A stretch of 62,241 nt of DNA from JAKFDK01 sp036676195 (lineage in GTDB: Bacteria; Bacillota; Sulfobacillia; Symbiobacteriales; ZC4RG38), in NCBI GenBank assembly GCA_036676195.1, contig JAKFDK010000058.1, positions 1-62,241 of the forward strand, given 5' to 3'. The position numbers were made by a program, and so were the translations under genes. The stretch's first letter is position 1. Each line of letters starts with the position of its first letter. The notes beneath the pieces are model-generated. The model worked only from the letters and a program-made list of their open reading frames with translations. It ran no database searches and was not told the origin of the DNA. Shown piece by piece: positions 1 to 9,108 of this stretch.

Positions 1-2
1 AT

Positions 3-91
3 GGCCACTTGGAATAATCCTCCTTAGCGTGTTCGGTCTGGAAGCTGATCACGCTAAGGATGTCCAAGTGGCCGATTTATTATCGGTCCAC
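3..91. repeat. Overlapping inverted repeats beyond the leader-distal end of CRISPR array 1
   Basis: Bases 3-13 (GGCCACTTGGA) are the exact inverse of 63-73, and 21-31 (TCCTTAGCGTG) of 50-60, giving a long interrupted stem with a loop near 32-49. A second stem, with one bulged base, pairs GTGGCCGAT (68-76) with ATCGG/CCAC (82-91) and shares bases with the first, so the two folds exclude each other. Array 1 is inferred to be transcribed leftward, so this would sit just downstream of it and could act as a terminator or 3' end. There is no clear T-run, and a decayed mobile-element end is an alternative. Confidence 0.45.
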
Positions 92-137
92 CGAATTTAC
101 ACCACGGGTTGGGACTCTAGCTGGGACAACGGCGGCT

Positions 138-1226
138 GTTTCAATTCCCCAAGGGGAATTAAGGATGTTTCCACTTGGCTGCTGTAATGGCTTGTTGGGG
201 AGTCGGGACTGAGTTTCAATTCCCCAAGGGGAATTAAGGATGTTTCCACGCGACAGCAGGGATGTGGCCGAACATCAGGGGCTCAGGGTGTTTCAATTCC
301 CCAAGGGGAATTAAGGATGTTTCCACTGCCTGATGGCAAGAGGGATGGCGACCAGGGCGACTAGTTTCAATTCCCCAAGGGGAATTAAGGATGTTTCCAC
401 AAGACGAGATTAGGGAGCACAAGCGTCAACGTGAGGAGTTTCAATTCCCCAAGGGGAATTAAGGATGTTTCCACGTCGCCGGCATTTCGATCCTCACCCC
501 GCCACGGCTGGAACGTTTCAATTCCCCAAGGGGAATTAAGGATGTTTCCACAAGGCCGCCAGCAACCAGGTTCGGGCGCTGAGCGAGAAGTTTCAATTCC
601 CCAAGGGGAATTAAGGATGTTTCCACCAGGCAGGTGACGAGGCCGGTAAAAAACGTGCGCAGATCAGTTTCAATTCCCCAAGGGGAATTAAGGATGTTTC
701 CACCTACTGACCCAGTTGGAGGCAGTGCCACCTATGGCGGTTTCAATTCCCCAAGGGGAATTAAGGATGTTTCCACGGAGTTAGATCAGCTTTACATCTA
801 CGTGGACGCTAAGTTTCAATTCCCCAAGGGGAATTAAGGATGTTTCCACCACTGGTAAAGACGAGGATCGTCGAGGAGGGCGACGTGTTTCAATTCCCCA
901 AGGGGAATTAAGGATGTTTCCACAACAGATTTGTCGGATTTGAGACAGCAGCGGAATCAGTCGTTTCAATTCCCCAAGGGGAATTAAGGATGTTTCCACT
1001 TTTCGTAGCCGAAGGACTCAAACACGAGGAGGTTCCCATGTTTCAATTCCCCAAGGGGAATTAAGGATGTTTCCACTTGGCCTAAGCGCAAAGGAGGCTG
1101 AGACCGTGGCCCAGCGTTTCAATTCCCCAAGGGGAATTAAGGATGTTTCCACGTCCCGACCTCGACAGCATCGGTGCCATGGCGCTGCTGTTTCAATTCC
1201 CCAAGGGGAATTAAGGATGTTTCCAC
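138..1226 (-). CRISPR. CRISPR array 1 (15 repeats, 14 spacers)
   Basis: Fifteen 37-bp repeats start at 138, 213, 290, 364, 438, 515, 590, 667, 740, 813, 887, 963, 1040, 1116 and 1190; spacers are 36-40 bp. All copies look identical on reading and carry GGATG at repeat positions 26-30. Read on the minus strand the repeat begins GTGGAAACATCC, holds the palindrome AATTCCCCTTGGGGAATT and ends in ATTGAAAC, the classic 8-nt 5' handle of type I/III crRNAs. That, and the conserved leader at the right end, show transcription leftward with new spacers added near 1226. The array lies directly downstream of the type III effector operon. Confidence 0.98.
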
Positions 1227-1650
1227 TGCGGCCATGTGGGGGCCTACAGCCATGCGGGCTGTGGGGCACGATTTCGAGAACCTCGGGTCATAGAGCCCGA
1301 AATCGAATTTCGCGTACAGTAGCTATTTGGTGGAAGTCGCTCGGGATGCGCCCTGCAGGTTTTCGAGCATCTCCAGGGGTTTTTGCACAGCCATAGGTGC
1401 TCGAATGCAGGGTGGCAGCTGACTGTGCGCTTCCCGAATGATTGCACCCGGTATTGCTAGTGTTTTCAAGGGCGGTGGACCTGGGGCATTGACCTTCTTA
1501 ATGAATTATAGCACACCTTTCGGTGCGGGGGACCAAACTATCACACGTCCGTGGTGCGATGTCTGGGAGCGGTACAGGTTCGCTCCCGGTGCCGGGCAGA
1601 TGAATGATGCAAGGGGGCCGGTCAGCCCATGAACGGGGCCGAAGGGGACG
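1227..1650 (-). promoter_or_regulatory. Leader of CRISPR array 1
   Basis: The first ~240 bp next to the array (1227-1466) are almost identical to 13310-13550 beside array 2. Similarity then breaks down, apart from a conserved block around 1493-1535. On the minus strand this block holds TATAAT (complement of 1505-1510), preceded by a small GCACC/GGTG hairpin and a TTTGGTCCCCC motif also kept in leader 2; the apparent TTGGTC-to-TATAAT spacing of 20 is long for a standard promoter. Transcription from here would give about 280 nt of leader RNA before the first repeat. Conserved inverted repeats (CGATTTCG near 1270 and CGAAATCG near 1300) suggest structure. Confidence 0.75.
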
Positions 1651-2028
1651 GAATGCCCCCAATTCGGAGCGCCGGGCAGCCTATTGACTTGGCGAACGAG
1701 CGTACCGCCCTCACCAGGGGACTTGCTGGACAAGGCATTACAGACAGCCCTGGCGCCCGCCGGGAGCGGAATTACCTTGGCGGGGTTCCATGTCGGCCGT
1801 TCCATCCCCCACGAGTAGTAGGCGCCATTTGCTGCCACCGACGGCCTGCCAATCACCTCGATCGAAGCGCAGCCAATATGAGGTAATCCGACATTTCCGA
1901 TCAATGCATACAAGGACAATACGTATAGATAACGAATTGCGACGGTCGGTGTTGTGTTCATGAGACACTCTAGGATGAGTCATCAGTGGCTATTTCGCCG
2001 CCGACGGTTCTTTCCTTGGCTTTGTGCT
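1651..2028. other. Non-coding interval between leader 1 and the cas operon end
   Basis: No supported gene. Open frames here (including a 151-codon minus-strand frame reaching into the leader) have no Shine-Dalgarno site and no recognisable domain. The interval separates the stop codon of the last cas gene at 2029 from the array 1 leader. I see no strong factor-independent terminator, so cas transcription might continue into the leader and array. Confidence 0.5.
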
Positions 2029-4365
2029 TTAGCGGCGGTCCCTAGTGAGAATCGGCAGCCCGGAATCAGCGGTAGGAGTGCCGAGAGTGAAGCTGTTTTT
2101 TAGCCGCTTATTGGCCATGAACCACTCGAAGTTTTTGCCGTCCGCACTGGGCTCTATCGAACTGCGTGGATAGTGGACGGGCAGTGAGGACGAGGCGGGC
2201 GGTTTCAGCAGGGCTTCCAGGTCACGAATGTTGGCCAGGTCGGCGAATGGCGCACCGTATTGCTCTGCCATGGCTTCCTGGAATGCCCCTGCCCACGCTG
2301 CTCGGACCTCCTTTGCCGCAGAACTCATTCCGCCGCTGCCCCAAGCGCTGTAGCGTGCCCTGGCGTTCAGGACTCGCAAAGAGTCCACCGATACCTGGAC
2401 GCTGCCGAAGCCAAGGGGCCGGGCATACCCCAATTTGTGCCATCCGCCGCCAGCTTCCAGGGACCAGAGGAGTGCACCCAGTTCCGCCGGTGCCAGGTTT
2501 TCGAAGGTGACGGTGAAGCTGAACTGTGAACCAGCCGGCAGTGCGCCACGCACAGTGCGGTTCTGGTCATCCGCAATGTTATTGCTGCGCTCGTACTCAT
2601 GCCGGGCCACCGTCCTGTGGTGGAGGTAGAACTTGCGGCCGCGCAACTGGTTCTGTGGCGTGTAGCCGGATGAGTCCGGCGGCTCCACGCCTGCCTTGCC
2701 CTTTCGTTTCAGGTAGAACGAGACGGTGGTCGGTTTCGGCGCGGAGAGGACGGCCAGCCTGGTCGGCCCCATCGGCGTCCCGCCTCGTTGCTGCAGTGTG
2801 GCGTGGGTGAAGGCGATCCTCCCGGCGTAGGCCGTTCGGTGCGCGTGCGTGCCAGGTCCGGGCTCCGGGTCACCCGGGAGTACCCAGCCGAAGGTCCGGC
2901 AGGCCGGGCAGAGCTGATCGTAATGGCGGCAGGGGCGGAGGTGCTCGGGCAGCAGCGCACCGATTGGTTGGGAATACCTGGTGCGTGGCACCATGACCGG
3001 CGCCACCAGTTCCACCTCGTCCTGCCGACCAGACGCCAGCTTCACGTAGACCAGGTCGCCTTCTTTCAACTCACTCCACGCTTGAAGAACGTGCCGGCTG
3101 AACGCAGGTCGCTTCTTTGCGTGATCGGGTGCTGCCGGGTCTGACGGCTGGCGTTCGCTAATCTGGGGTGCGAGGCGCTCCTGTGCTTCGGCCACCAAGG
3201 ACTGGTAATGATCAAGTACGGCGCGGGTCAGGGGAATCAGTGGCAAGTTCGCCTCGGCAAAAAAGAAGCGCTCGTCGTGCTTCGTCTCGATGTTCTGGTT
3301 GTTGATGCAGAGCCAGCCCCACGCTCCGATCTGATTGCTCTTCAACACGACTCCGTCGTCTGATTCATGGAGCGAGACCACGTTGTAGAAACAGATCTTG
3401 CGCTTGCTGGAGTGGGTGCATAGTTCCATCACGGCGTAGTAGCGCTTGCCGTGCTCCCCGGTAAGCAACGCGGTACGATTGCCGTAGCCGGTGGTGGCCT
3501 GTCCAGGGGCTGCGGTTGGTGCCGCACTGCTACGTATTGGCTGATAGCGTTTGACCCAGGCAGCCTTCTGGACGTCCTGCCCGTCATCTGGTGTATGGTT
3601 GGCGGCCGCACCCGGCAACAGACGCACGGCCAGATCGCCATCGACTTTTTCTACCCGTGCCGGGACCAGCGGCAGACTCTCCTGAGGCGTCATCCGACGG
3701 CTGAGGGTTCGCTCGCCGTCAAAGACGCAAAAGCAGGAGTTGGTAGCGGCCTCGAAGGCACTCCGGACCATGCCGCGCAGGCTGCTGCCCGGGATGGCCT
3801 CCTGGCCGTTCACCGAGAAAAACCGGTAGCTCTTGTGCTTGTCACCGCCGACCCCTTCCGAATCGGATACGAACAGAGGGGCCCTGGTCGTGAGCGTGCA
3901 GGCGATCTCACCGCTCAGTGCCAGAAAGCGGTCGTGGGGCGGGGGTTCACACCGGCCCATCACGTTGGCTGCCTGTGATGCGGTGACGCCAAGCCCGGCC
4001 TTTTGCAGCGCTCGGGCCATGGGCGAGTCTGACGGCGCTGGTGTTTCAGCAGTGGCCTCATCCAGGTAACTGACAAAGTTGTAAGGGTTCCGAAATCGGT
4101 AGTCTGATTCGGTGCGCCCTTCCGCTGGGACGCTGGACGGCTGCCTGGGACTGACTGCCGGTGCGCCAGTCACACGGTGCACGCGAACAACCCGCGGACC
4201 CCTGGGGGACTCTTTAATCTCCACATCCAGTTCCAGCCCGACCCTGGGCTCAAGGCCTGCCTGTTTAACCTTGTCCAGATAGACAAAGACCTGGCCTTGC
4301 ACCCCGGTGCACTCCATGAAGCCGTATGGCTTGCCCGCAGGGATGTCAACGATTTCACCGCGCAT
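2029..4365 (-). CDS. Type III-D RAMP protein, Cas7-insertion type, with cold-shock-like N-terminus
   Basis: Large RAMP-superfamily subunit of about 778 residues, inferred to be one backbone Cas7 of the effector complex that holds the crRNA and contacts target RNA. It resembles the TIGR03986 group and the Cas7-insertion subunit of III-Dv. The first ~65 residues look like a cold-shock/OB fold: a GEIVDI strand, PYGF, VFVY, and a GPRVVRV end, matching the GFGF / VFVH / GPAA pattern of Csp proteins. A RAMP glycine-rich segment IPGSSLRGMVRS follows, and a CPAC motif lies in the second half. The start is set at ATG 4365, because GGAGGGG sits about 9 nt upstream; ATGs at 4371 and 4398 fit the ribosome site less well. 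It overlaps csx19 by 11 bp and is last in the operon. Confidence 0.85.
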   Translation of the reverse strand: MRGEIVDIPAGKPYGFMECTGVQGQVFVYLDKVKQAGLEPRVGLELDVEIKESPRGPRVVRVHRVTGAPAVSPRQPSSVPAEGRTESDYRFRNPYNFVSYLDEATAETPAPSDSPMARALQKAGLGVTASQAANVMGRCEPPPHDRFLALSGEIACTLTTRAPLFVSDSEGVGGDKHKSYRFFSVNGQEAIPGSSLRGMVRSAFEAATNSCFCVFDGERTLSRRMTPQESLPLVPARVEKVDGDLAVRLLPGAAANHTPDDGQDVQKAAWVKRYQPIRSSAAPTAAPGQATTGYGNRTALLTGEHGKRYYAVMELCTHSSKRKICFYNVVSLHESDDGVVLKSNQIGAWGWLCINNQNIETKHDERFFFAEANLPLIPLTRAVLDHYQSLVAEAQERLAPQISERQPSDPAAPDHAKKRPAFSRHVLQAWSELKEGDLVYVKLASGRQDEVELVAPVMVPRTRYSQPIGALLPEHLRPCRHYDQLCPACRTFGWVLPGDPEPGPGTHAHRTAYAGRIAFTHATLQQRGGTPMGPTRLAVLSAPKPTTVSFYLKRKGKAGVEPPDSSGYTPQNQLRGRKFYLHHRTVARHEYERSNNIADDQNRTVRGALPAGSQFSFTVTFENLAPAELGALLWSLEAGGGWHKLGYARPLGFGSVQVSVDSLRVLNARARYSAWGSGGMSSAAKEVRAAWAGAFQEAMAEQYGAPFADLANIRDLEALLKPPASSSLPVHYPRSSIEPSADGKNFEWFMANKRLKNSFTLGTPTADSGLPILTRDRR

Positions 4366-4933
4366 GATCATGCCCCTCCAACTGCTGCCACCAGACAAAG
4401 GCGACCTGTCCGCCGGCGGAATATGCTTTGAACCGTACGCTGGTCCGTGCCCTGCCCATCTGCGGGTACGTCAGCCGTGCCCCGGCGACCCGCGCCTCGC
4501 GCCGCTGTCCGGCCTCACCAGTCAGGCCCCAGAGCAGGGCTGAGCCATCGCTTTCCCAAAACCAGGCGTCGGGATTCCTGGACCAAAACGAGATGCCATC
4601 CGGGGGCGTTGCTTCGGCCGGACCGATAAAGTGCCAGTACACCCGGTCGCCATCCCGGCGCAGGGCGAGGTCGCCGCCCAGCCCGAACATGCGGGCACGT
4701 TCCAGCAAATCCGTGCGCTCAGGCGTGTGGTTGCCGCAGGAGAGTTCGATATCGTCATACCACTCCCACAGGGTCCAGTCCATGTTCCGGCCGGTCAGGC
4801 GCCAGTCTCTCAGCCAGGGGGCCAGATCATCTGCAGCCACGGAGCCTCCGCAGATGGTCAGGTCCGCCGGCCCCACCTTCCGCGCATCAGCCAGAAGGGC
4901 TTCGGACCGCTCGTTAACGGCCTGGCTTGCCAT
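4355..4933 (-). CDS. csx19: Type III-D CRISPR protein Csx19
   Basis: A 192-residue protein resembling the TIGR03984/Csx19 group, a small subunit specific to type III-D loci that is part of the III-Dv complex. It is tryptophan-rich, with a conserved-looking WDWTLWEWYDDIELS-like core (here MDWTLWEWYDDIELS) and no catalytic motif I recognise. It overlaps the Cas7-2x gene by 20 bp upstream and the Cas7-insertion gene by 11 bp downstream, so it is translationally coupled on both sides. The family call rests on this similarity plus position, since the same neighbours occur around csx19 elsewhere. Confidence 0.8.
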   Translation of the reverse strand: MASQAVNERSEALLADARKVGPADLTICGGSVAADDLAPWLRDWRLTGRNMDWTLWEWYDDIELSCGNHTPERTDLLERARMFGLGGDLALRRDGDRVYWHFIGPAEATPPDGISFWSRNPDAWFWESDGSALLWGLTGEAGQRREARVAGARLTYPQMGRARTSVRFKAYSAGGQVAFVWWQQLEGHDHAR

Positions 4934-6704
4934 CGGTGGTCACCTCCAGGGGGTAGAGCAGCTCAAGATTGGTGCCGAAGTAGCTGTCCCGTTTCGGCGC
5001 AAGGTGGGCCGGCCATTCTGGCAGGCTGGTGACCGCCGCGACCCAGGCGGTGACCCAGTTGGCCGCCAGTTCATACCAGTCGGGCTCGCCAGCGGCCCGA
5101 TCGGTCTGCGGCCGGGTGGGCAGGTGATTCAAGCGCCACACCTGATACAGACCGCTGCGCTCGGTGGTGGGAGCAAGTGGCGGGGCGCTATCGATATCCG
5201 CCGGCTCGATTGCCCCCAGGCGCAGTTCGAAGGCCGCGGCATGCACGCGGCCAAAGCCTTTGGACCGCCCAAATCCCAGCGGAATGAAGCCTTCCGACAG
5301 GTCACGGAGGACCAGGAGCAGCCAGCCCAGCTCCCACGGTCGGGGATCCGCCAGGTGAAGCCGCACATGAAAACGGGGTTTCCACAGTGCCAGCGCATCA
5401 AACTTGGCCGTGTCCCGGGAGCCGCCGGTGAAGCGGTCCAGCGCCACAAAGTCAAAGGGCTTGAGCTTCGGTTTGTCCGCTTGCGCCAGGTAGCCGTCCT
5501 CGATCAAGAGCCGGCTGCCGAGCCGGACGCTGCCGAACAGCCGGCATGCGAGGCACAGATGGCTCTCACTCACCTCAGTCTCTTGTGCTCCCGGCGGCGC
5601 GGCTTTATCCGCATCGGTCAGGCGTGCATCGCAACTGGCAAGCGGTTCGTCGCTCCCGGCCAAAGGGGAGCAGGCAGGGCACCGGGCGGCAAAACGCTGC
5701 TTGTCGCCGACTTCATGGGCGGCAAGCGTTCGGGCGATTCGCTCTGCCTGGGTGCGCAGGGCTCCCCGCAGGCTGGCGCCCGGCAGCACCAGGCGGCCGG
5801 TGCCCGGCTCACTGATCGGCGCATGGTCAAACCCGGTCATGGCCGCAGTCGCCTCATGGCCGGGCAGAAACGCTCCGTCAGCCTCCAGGTGCAGGTCCAC
5901 AGAGAGATACCCCCGGGCCGCATGCGGCGGTACTTCCCGGCAGGTGGCCGTGCGGGTTCGGGCGGATTCCAGGCGTTTATCCATCCAACCGGATATTGGC
6001 GTGCCGGCGTCCCACACGTCGTCGCTGCGCAGCAGGGCCATGATCCCGTCTTCACTGTCCCAGGGCAGTTTCCGGCACTCCAGTTGGAGCAGGTCGAATG
6101 CGCCCAGGCCGCGGGCTGCACCGCCGCCCAGCCATGAACGGCCAGCCTGCCACTCTGCCAGTACGACGGCAGCGAGTTCCTCCGCTTCTGGCTCATCTTC
6201 TGCAACGGTCAGTTCCATACGCAGCCCAAAACAGGTCCCATTGGGCAGAAGCTCCTTCTCAAACTTGGCTCTCGCCTTCCGGGCCGCGGTCCGGTCGACG
6301 CGATCGATGCCCACGAAGTCGCGCACCAGCGTGCCGGGTGGTTCGAATCCCTGAGCCATGTCCGCAGCAGCCGCTGCCACCGGGTAGGCGTTCTCTACCG
6401 TAAGACGCGAGGCCAGTGCCTGATCCATGGGGCGAAGGTCACCGAATACCCGGCAAACCAGGCAGCCACAGGGAGCGTCCTGGACGGTCCCCGCCTGGAG
6501 CGCCACGCAGGCGCCGCCCCCGATGCGGGGGGCCAGCCGGGTTGCCGCCGCCCGCAGGGCGCCCGCGATCGCCGTTCCAGGAATGACGCACCGGCCGCGG
6601 GCATCGCGCCGGAACGGCGCATCAATCGCTTCGTTCGGCTCGCCCGACCCCACATGCACGGCTGTTCTGGCTTGCAATACGCCGGAGAAGATGAAATGCG
6701 GCAT
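4914..6704 (-). CDS. Type III-D RAMP protein, Cas7-2x (two fused Csm3-like domains)
   Basis: A 596-residue fusion of two Cas7/Csm3-like domains (about 1-210 and 262-510). Each has the RAMP loop: HVGSGEPNEAID then IPGTAIAGALRA in the first, GFDHAP then LPGASLRGALRT in the second. Asp28 and Asp293 fall where Csm3 carries the Asp that cuts target RNA, so two cleavage sites in one polypeptide are plausible. Cysteine pairs (CGCLVC near 79-84; CPAC and CLAC in domain 2) may bind zinc, and LGFGRSKGFGRV is a typical C-terminal RAMP glycine loop. It starts 4 bp after the Cas7-Cas5-Cas11 gene. Role by family: crRNA-binding backbone and RNA-cleaving subunit. Confidence 0.88.
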   Translation of the reverse strand: MPHFIFSGVLQARTAVHVGSGEPNEAIDAPFRRDARGRCVIPGTAIAGALRAAATRLAPRIGGGACVALQAGTVQDAPCGCLVCRVFGDLRPMDQALASRLTVENAYPVAAAAADMAQGFEPPGTLVRDFVGIDRVDRTAARKARAKFEKELLPNGTCFGLRMELTVAEDEPEAEELAAVVLAEWQAGRSWLGGGAARGLGAFDLLQLECRKLPWDSEDGIMALLRSDDVWDAGTPISGWMDKRLESARTRTATCREVPPHAARGYLSVDLHLEADGAFLPGHEATAAMTGFDHAPISEPGTGRLVLPGASLRGALRTQAERIARTLAAHEVGDKQRFAARCPACSPLAGSDEPLASCDARLTDADKAAPPGAQETEVSESHLCLACRLFGSVRLGSRLLIEDGYLAQADKPKLKPFDFVALDRFTGGSRDTAKFDALALWKPRFHVRLHLADPRPWELGWLLLVLRDLSEGFIPLGFGRSKGFGRVHAAAFELRLGAIEPADIDSAPPLAPTTERSGLYQVWRLNHLPTRPQTDRAAGEPDWYELAANWVTAWVAAVTSLPEWPAHLAPKRDSYFGTNLELLYPLEVTTDGKPGR

Positions 6705-6708
6705 GTGA

Positions 6709-9108
6709 TCACTCGCCCTTCCGGCTGGATTCGATCACGAACTGAGCGAGGCGTTCCACATAGTGGCGCAGTTGATTGGCGGTCATGTGGTCAAAGCCGT
6801 TCGTGGCCGACGCCATGTTCTTGATGATGTCCAGAACCGGTTTCAGGTCGTCGCTGCGCAGAGCCGTGGCCTTGGATCTAGTTTCCAGCTCACCATCCAG
6901 GCTCTGAGGTAAGCCAAATGCTGCAGCCTGCCGCTCAATTTCCGGCCAGGGTAACCCTGCATGAGCTAACAGCCACTTGCCGAAGCCGTGCCAGTTGCTG
7001 GACCCGGGTTTCACCACGGCACGGTCCTGCAGTTTCTGGAGTTCGATTTCAAAGGGCAGTCTTGCAATGAGCCGGTCGTCGGGCAGGCCGGCCACCGCCT
7101 GCTCACGCTGCACATGACTTCTCAGCACCTCTGGAATCTCCACGTACTCCTGAATGCCTGCACAACCGGTGTAGATCGGATGGTTGAAGGCGACCTGTCC
7201 AAACCCTTCTTGTCTGCGGAGACCGACGCCTTCTGTTTCCAGCGCCGAAAGACGGGACCGGACGGCCGCACCGTCTGCATCGTCCACGATGCGCAAGGTT
7301 ACCGCGGAGCCGGCGCTCAGGGCAACGTCGCGCCAGCGCGGCAGGCCGGTGTGGCCGTAGAATCCATCCACCACTCGCGACGAGACCGACACCCAGTCGA
7401 TTGTGGCCCGGAAGCCCAGCAGGTCAGACAGCGCTGCTGCATCGATCGTCTGGTGGAAGCGTCCCCAGGTGTCAACCATGATCGTGTCGGTCAGCAGCAG
7501 AAGCGTGATCGGCTGGTCGGCAGACTGTACACGGGAAGCGAGTGCCGCGGCATACCAAAGATGGGGCTTGTCGTTGGATATGCGGGCCAGGTGAAGTAAG
7601 GCGCGCCCGTAACCGCGCGTGGTTGCCTTACCCACTCTGACCTCGACTGCCGCCTCGCCGGCGTTGGGGTCACAGCCCAGAAGCAGCAGCAGATCTGCCC
7701 AGTCTTGCTCCGATCGGCACACCAGTTCGCCGGCAAAGAACCCACCGGCTGCCAGTGCTACGTATGTGTACAGGTCGCCCTCAGCGGCCCGCCCGGTAGA
7801 GGGGTCGAGGCGCAGGTGCATTTCCGACCGCCGCCGTAGATCGACCGTGTCTGGCAGTGCCGAGTCCGTTTGCTGGAAAACGGGTTGGAATCCATCCATT
7901 ACTTCCAGCGGTACGTCAGCACCGAGGCGGCGGCAGACCGGGCACTGTTCCGGCACTGCCGATCCGTCTATGCCCGGGCTCCAGACGCCGTGGCGGTCGT
8001 CCATCCGGCGGCGTTTGAAGCCGGGAAACGCCTTACACGTGAGCAGGTCCTGGGGAGCCGGAATTGCCGGTACCAGTCGGTCGGGGGCACGTGTGGACCG
8101 AATCGCCGGATAGAGAAAGGGGAACCGTACGGCCCCGCGTCGGAACACATCAAGGAAACGGGCATAGGATGGCGAGTTGCGGTCATGCATTTCGCAGCGC
8201 CTCTGGGCAAGGCGGGCCAGGCCGCCGATCAGGGCAGAGCCGGGAATGCTCGGCTGAGTTTCATACTGGTTCCCGGCCTCCATGCGGCGGGCAATGATAA
8301 CAGGCTCCATCGCGTTGAGGATGACCTGGACACGTACCGGTTGGGCAGGCGATTCAGGAGTGGATGCGGGGGCCACAACAGAGAAGATCGGCGCCTGTTC
8401 CGCAGGTCCGATCGCTGTTGCCGTCGCATTGCAGCGCAAGTATACCTGTTCGAACCGCTGAAGCAGATCGGCCTGCGCATTGGGAGCGGCGCCGTTCACC
8501 TCTGCCAGCGAGATCCGGCACAGTCCCCGCCCCCGGTGCCTGCCGGCTCCCAAATGCCGGACCGTGCGGGCCGAGGCAACCAGGGCGGCTGCCTCGTCCC
8601 AGGCTGCGGCGTCTGAACGGTGACAGGTGATGGTGAAGCGGAAGGAGAGCGCGGCACTGCCTTCTTCCTGTGCGAACAGGTGGCTCTCCTCGGCGCGCCT
8701 GGTTCGGGGGTTGATGCGGACGTGGTGCGTGACCTGGGCATGCTGGCCCGCGTTCCAGGCATGTTCGTCGCTTTTGCCACCTGGTGCCCCCAGAGGCCGG
8801 GCGGAGGAGAAGTGCCATTCCTTGGGGTGGGCTGGCGACCCGAACAGCCGGCAGCGCAGACAGGGCGACTTCCCGCTGCACCCTATACCGCCTGGTGGGC
8901 AGAGGGCGGCCCTGGTTGCCAACAGGGGCAGGTTGAACAGCCGCTCGAAACCATCCCGCAGCAGCCCGGCCAGGGTGGTGCCGCGGATGGCCGGCGACCC
9001 GTCGTGTTCCCGGAACAGGGCGGAGTCTATGAGCGGACCGTTGCCGTGTCCGGCGCCAATGTGGTAGTCCGATTCCAGCTCGACCCTGAACGTAAGTTGC
9101 AGCGTCAC
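6709..9108 (-). CDS. Type III-D RAMP fusion, Cas7-Cas5-Cas11 type (Csm3-like plus Csx10-like)
   Basis: A 799-residue protein. Residues 1-230 form a Csm3-like Cas7 domain (HIGAGHGNGPLIDS with Asp28, then IRGTTLAGLLRDGF and a CLRC pair). The middle (about 255-680) resembles Cas5-type Csx10 (NQYETQPSIPGSALIGGLA, CPVCRRLGA). The last ~100 residues are helical and charged and could be the small-subunit Cas11. This is the architecture reported for the III-Dv complex; the Cas11 assignment is the least certain part. The GTG start overlaps the cas10 stop (GTGA). By family it would bind the crRNA 5' handle (Cas5 part) and extend the filament. Confidence 0.85.
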   Translation of the reverse strand: MTLQLTFRVELESDYHIGAGHGNGPLIDSALFREHDGSPAIRGTTLAGLLRDGFERLFNLPLLATRAALCPPGGIGCSGKSPCLRCRLFGSPAHPKEWHFSSARPLGAPGGKSDEHAWNAGQHAQVTHHVRINPRTRRAEESHLFAQEEGSAALSFRFTITCHRSDAAAWDEAAALVASARTVRHLGAGRHRGRGLCRISLAEVNGAAPNAQADLLQRFEQVYLRCNATATAIGPAEQAPIFSVVAPASTPESPAQPVRVQVILNAMEPVIIARRMEAGNQYETQPSIPGSALIGGLARLAQRRCEMHDRNSPSYARFLDVFRRGAVRFPFLYPAIRSTRAPDRLVPAIPAPQDLLTCKAFPGFKRRRMDDRHGVWSPGIDGSAVPEQCPVCRRLGADVPLEVMDGFQPVFQQTDSALPDTVDLRRRSEMHLRLDPSTGRAAEGDLYTYVALAAGGFFAGELVCRSEQDWADLLLLLGCDPNAGEAAVEVRVGKATTRGYGRALLHLARISNDKPHLWYAAALASRVQSADQPITLLLLTDTIMVDTWGRFHQTIDAAALSDLLGFRATIDWVSVSSRVVDGFYGHTGLPRWRDVALSAGSAVTLRIVDDADGAAVRSRLSALETEGVGLRRQEGFGQVAFNHPIYTGCAGIQEYVEIPEVLRSHVQREQAVAGLPDDRLIARLPFEIELQKLQDRAVVKPGSSNWHGFGKWLLAHAGLPWPEIERQAAAFGLPQSLDGELETRSKATALRSDDLKPVLDIIKNMASATNGFDHMTANQLRHYVERLAQFVIESSRKGE

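Noticed and set aside
54..65. A further decayed CRISPR repeat left of array 1
   Set aside because: Only about 9 bases match and the position does not fit the ~75-bp repeat spacing; noted as possible coincidence.
234..1269. Many short open frames in array 1 and its leader, on both strands
   Set aside because: They repeat the translated CRISPR repeat (SIPQGELRMF or GNILNSPWGIET) and have no ribosome sites.
1506..1961. 151-codon minus-strand frame between leader 1 and the cas operon
   Set aside because: It overlaps the conserved leader, lacks a Shine-Dalgarno site, and its sequence matches no domain I know.
4428..6137. 569-codon plus-strand frame
   Set aside because: It is antisense to csx19 and Cas7-2x, whose motifs, couplings and codon pattern are clear; its composition is Arg/Gly-rich as expected for a shadow frame.
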